From: Mytilus edulis | Lineage: Eukaryota; Mollusca; Bivalvia; Mytilida; Mytilidae | Assembly (NCBI RefSeq): GCF_963676685.1 | Contig: NC_092349.1 | Location: 57,147,431 to 57,211,430, forward strand | Direction of reading: 5' to 3' | DNA: 64,000 bases | Notes under the pieces: model-generated | What the model saw: the letters and a program-made list of their open reading frames with translations, nothing else | Told to the model about the DNA's origin: nothing | The model's database searches: none | Translations under genes and position numbers: made by a program | In this document: one piece after another, positions 62,601-64,000 of the stretch | Position numbering within the stretch: the stretch's first letter is position 1 | How the letters are laid out: every line of letters starts with the position of its first letter

Positions 62601-64000
62601 CACGTGGGCAATGATACCAGAGGAAGAGGTACTTATTGCCTTTAAAATGGCTCATAGCACTTGTACCCTAGACCCGTACGAGTTTGTCAGTAGAGGGTTA
62701 AAAGGGGGAATTTGGTATTCCGGTTTACAACGAATTCGAACTGAACTATTGCCGGCTGGTCAAACTAAGAGATTCTCCACATCAACCATCATACCAGAGG
62801 TAGAAGTTGGTATTGCCTATAAAATGGCTCATAGCACTTATTTCCTAGACCCGTACGAGTTAGTCAGGAAAGGATAAGGGGGGTACCTGGTATATCACAA
62901 ATTCTAAAATGAATTATTGCCGGCTGGCCAAATAAAGAGATTCTCCACGTGGGCAATGATACCAGAGGAAGAGGTACTTATTGCCTTTAAAATGGCTCAT
63001 AGCACTTGTACCCTAGACCCGTACGAGTTTGTCAGTAGAGGGTTAAAAGGGGGAATTTGGTATTCCGGTTTACAACGAATTCGAACTGAACTATTGCCGG
63101 CTGGTCAAACTAAGAGATTCTCCACATCAACCATCATACCAGAGGTAGAAGTTGGTATTGCCTATAAAATGGCTCATAGCACTTATTTCCTAGACCCGTA
63201 CGAGTTAGTCAGGAAAGGATAAGGGGGGTACCTGGTATATCACAAATTCTAAAATGAACTATTGCCGGCTGGCCAAACGAACAAATTCTCCACGTGGGCA
63301 ATGATACCAGAGGAAGATGTACTTATTGCCTTTAAAATGGCCCATAGCACTTGTACCCTAGACCCGTACGAGTTTGTCAGTAGAAGGTTAAAAGGGGGGA
63401 TATGGTATTCCGGTTTACAACGAATTCGAACTGAACTATTGCCGGCTAGCTAAACTAAGAGATTCTCCACATCGACCATCATACCAGAGGTAGAGGTTGG
63501 TATTGCCTATAAAATGGCCCAGAGCACTAATGCCCTAGACCCATACGAACTACTCTGGAAAGGATAAGGGGGGGGGGGGGTACCCTGGTATATCACAAAT
63601 TCTAAAATGAACTATTGCCGGCTGACCAAACTAAGATATTCTCCACATCGACCATTATACCAGAGGTAGAGGTTGGTATTGCCTATAAAATGGCCCAGAA
63701 CACTTATGCCCTTGACCCGTACGAGTTAGTCTGGAAAGAATAAGGGGGGTACCCTGGTATATCACAGATTCTAAAATGAACTATTGCCGGCTGGCCAAAT
63801 AAAGAGATTTTCAACGTGGGCAATGATACCAGAGGAAGAGGTACTTATTGCCTTTAAAATGGCTCATAGCACTTGTACCCTAGACCCGTACGAGTTTGTC
63901 AGTAGAGGGTTAAAAGGGGGGATTTGGTATTCCGGTTTACAACGAATTCGAACTGAACTATTGCCGGCTGGTCAAACTAAGAGATTCTCCACATCAACCA
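59693..64000 (+). repeat. Nested higher-order satellite (173/346/691/1383 bp)
   Basis: The basic units are two related monomers: A (about 177 bp) and B (about 169 bp), both carrying 'ttgccggctgg[ct]caaa', 'agagattctccac', 'ataccaga', 'aaaatgg' and 'gacccgtacgag'. A-B pairs repeat every 345-346 bp, with A starts at 59806, 60151, 60497, 60843, 61189, 61534, 61880, 62226, 62572, 62917, 63262 and 63784. Each A-B pair has a 101-codon open frame ending 'aaaggataa' or 'aaagaataa', and then a G-run of 5-12 bases and 'taccctggtatatcaca'. The array begins with a partial B at 59693 and runs off the window. Pairs alternate between two variants, giving longer periods. Confidence 0.96.
62572..62877 (+). 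other. Representative 101-codon open frame of the A-B satellite unit
   Basis: The frame spans monomer A (PAGQIKRFSTWAMIPEEEV, then YEFVSRGLKGGIWYS) and monomer B (LPAGQTKRFSTSTIIPEVEV, then DPYELVRKG) and ends at TAA. The two halves align with each other in the same frame. It begins with TTG or CTG-type codons and no ATG. Eleven A-B pairs keep the frame open except the first (59806), which loses one G of the 'aaaagggggg' run and shifts. No domain, signal or splice site is seen. It could be fortuitous given recent homogenisation, so I do not call it a gene. Confidence 0.45.

Noticed and set aside
59693..64000. CRISPR-like array
   Set aside because: The repeats are long adjoining monomers without unique spacers, and the genome is animal.

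Overview
The window is AT-rich animal DNA with long introns, tRNA-derived SINE, Penelope-like and Gypsy retroelements, TTAA-flanked MITEs and several dispersed repeats that I recognise as typical of bivalve molluscs (most like Mytilus-type mussels). There are no operons, no bacterial-style genes and no CRISPR. Genes are sparse; most of the 64 kb is repeats.

Host genes. (1) 1597-2751 (+): an intronless seven-transmembrane receptor of the rhodopsin class, closest in motifs to FMRFamide/myosuppressin/sex-peptide-type receptors, with an altered DRY motif. (2) 14865-30571 (+): a split gene assembled from splice signals and phase: a signal-peptide exon, a 16-nt microexon, a full von Willebrand factor A (VWA) exon, a transmembrane exon and a terminal cytoplasmic exon. 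These five exons join in frame to 329 codons plus stop and predict a small type I membrane protein with a VWA ectodomain. A decayed partial copy of the VWA exon lies just upstream of it. (3) 34.3-35.3 kb (+): EGF/VWDE-like exon pieces, probably a gene fragment or pseudogene.

Mobile DNA. 5.5-13.4 kb is a mosaic of dispersed repeats, including a pair of ~1 kb direct repeats that flank an SGNH-hydrolase-like reading frame broken only by two nonsense codons. 13608-14004 is a TTAA-flanked MITE. 15951-16284 is a tRNA-derived SINE in intron 1 of the VWA gene. 19735-24155 holds two Penelope-like reverse-transcriptase elements head to head. 36477-44389 is a nearly complete Gypsy element on the minus strand with two 874-bp LTRs, a 4-bp target duplication, a tRNA-Leu-like primer site, gag, protease, RT/RNase H, integrase and an extra C2H2 zinc-finger ORF between integrase and the 3' LTR. 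It is broken by one stop and several frameshifts.

Tandem arrays. 46205-56057 is eight head-to-tail copies of a ~1232-bp unit, nearly identical to each other, carrying exon-like minus-strand reading frames. 58691-58884 is a 21-bp minisatellite. From 59693 to the window end is a satellite with nested periods: ~173-bp monomers, ~346-bp A-B dimers with a 101-codon open frame, and alternating ~691 and ~1383-bp higher-order units. The arrays and the nested satellite are the most unusual content; I found nothing that I can defend as a wholly new gene system.
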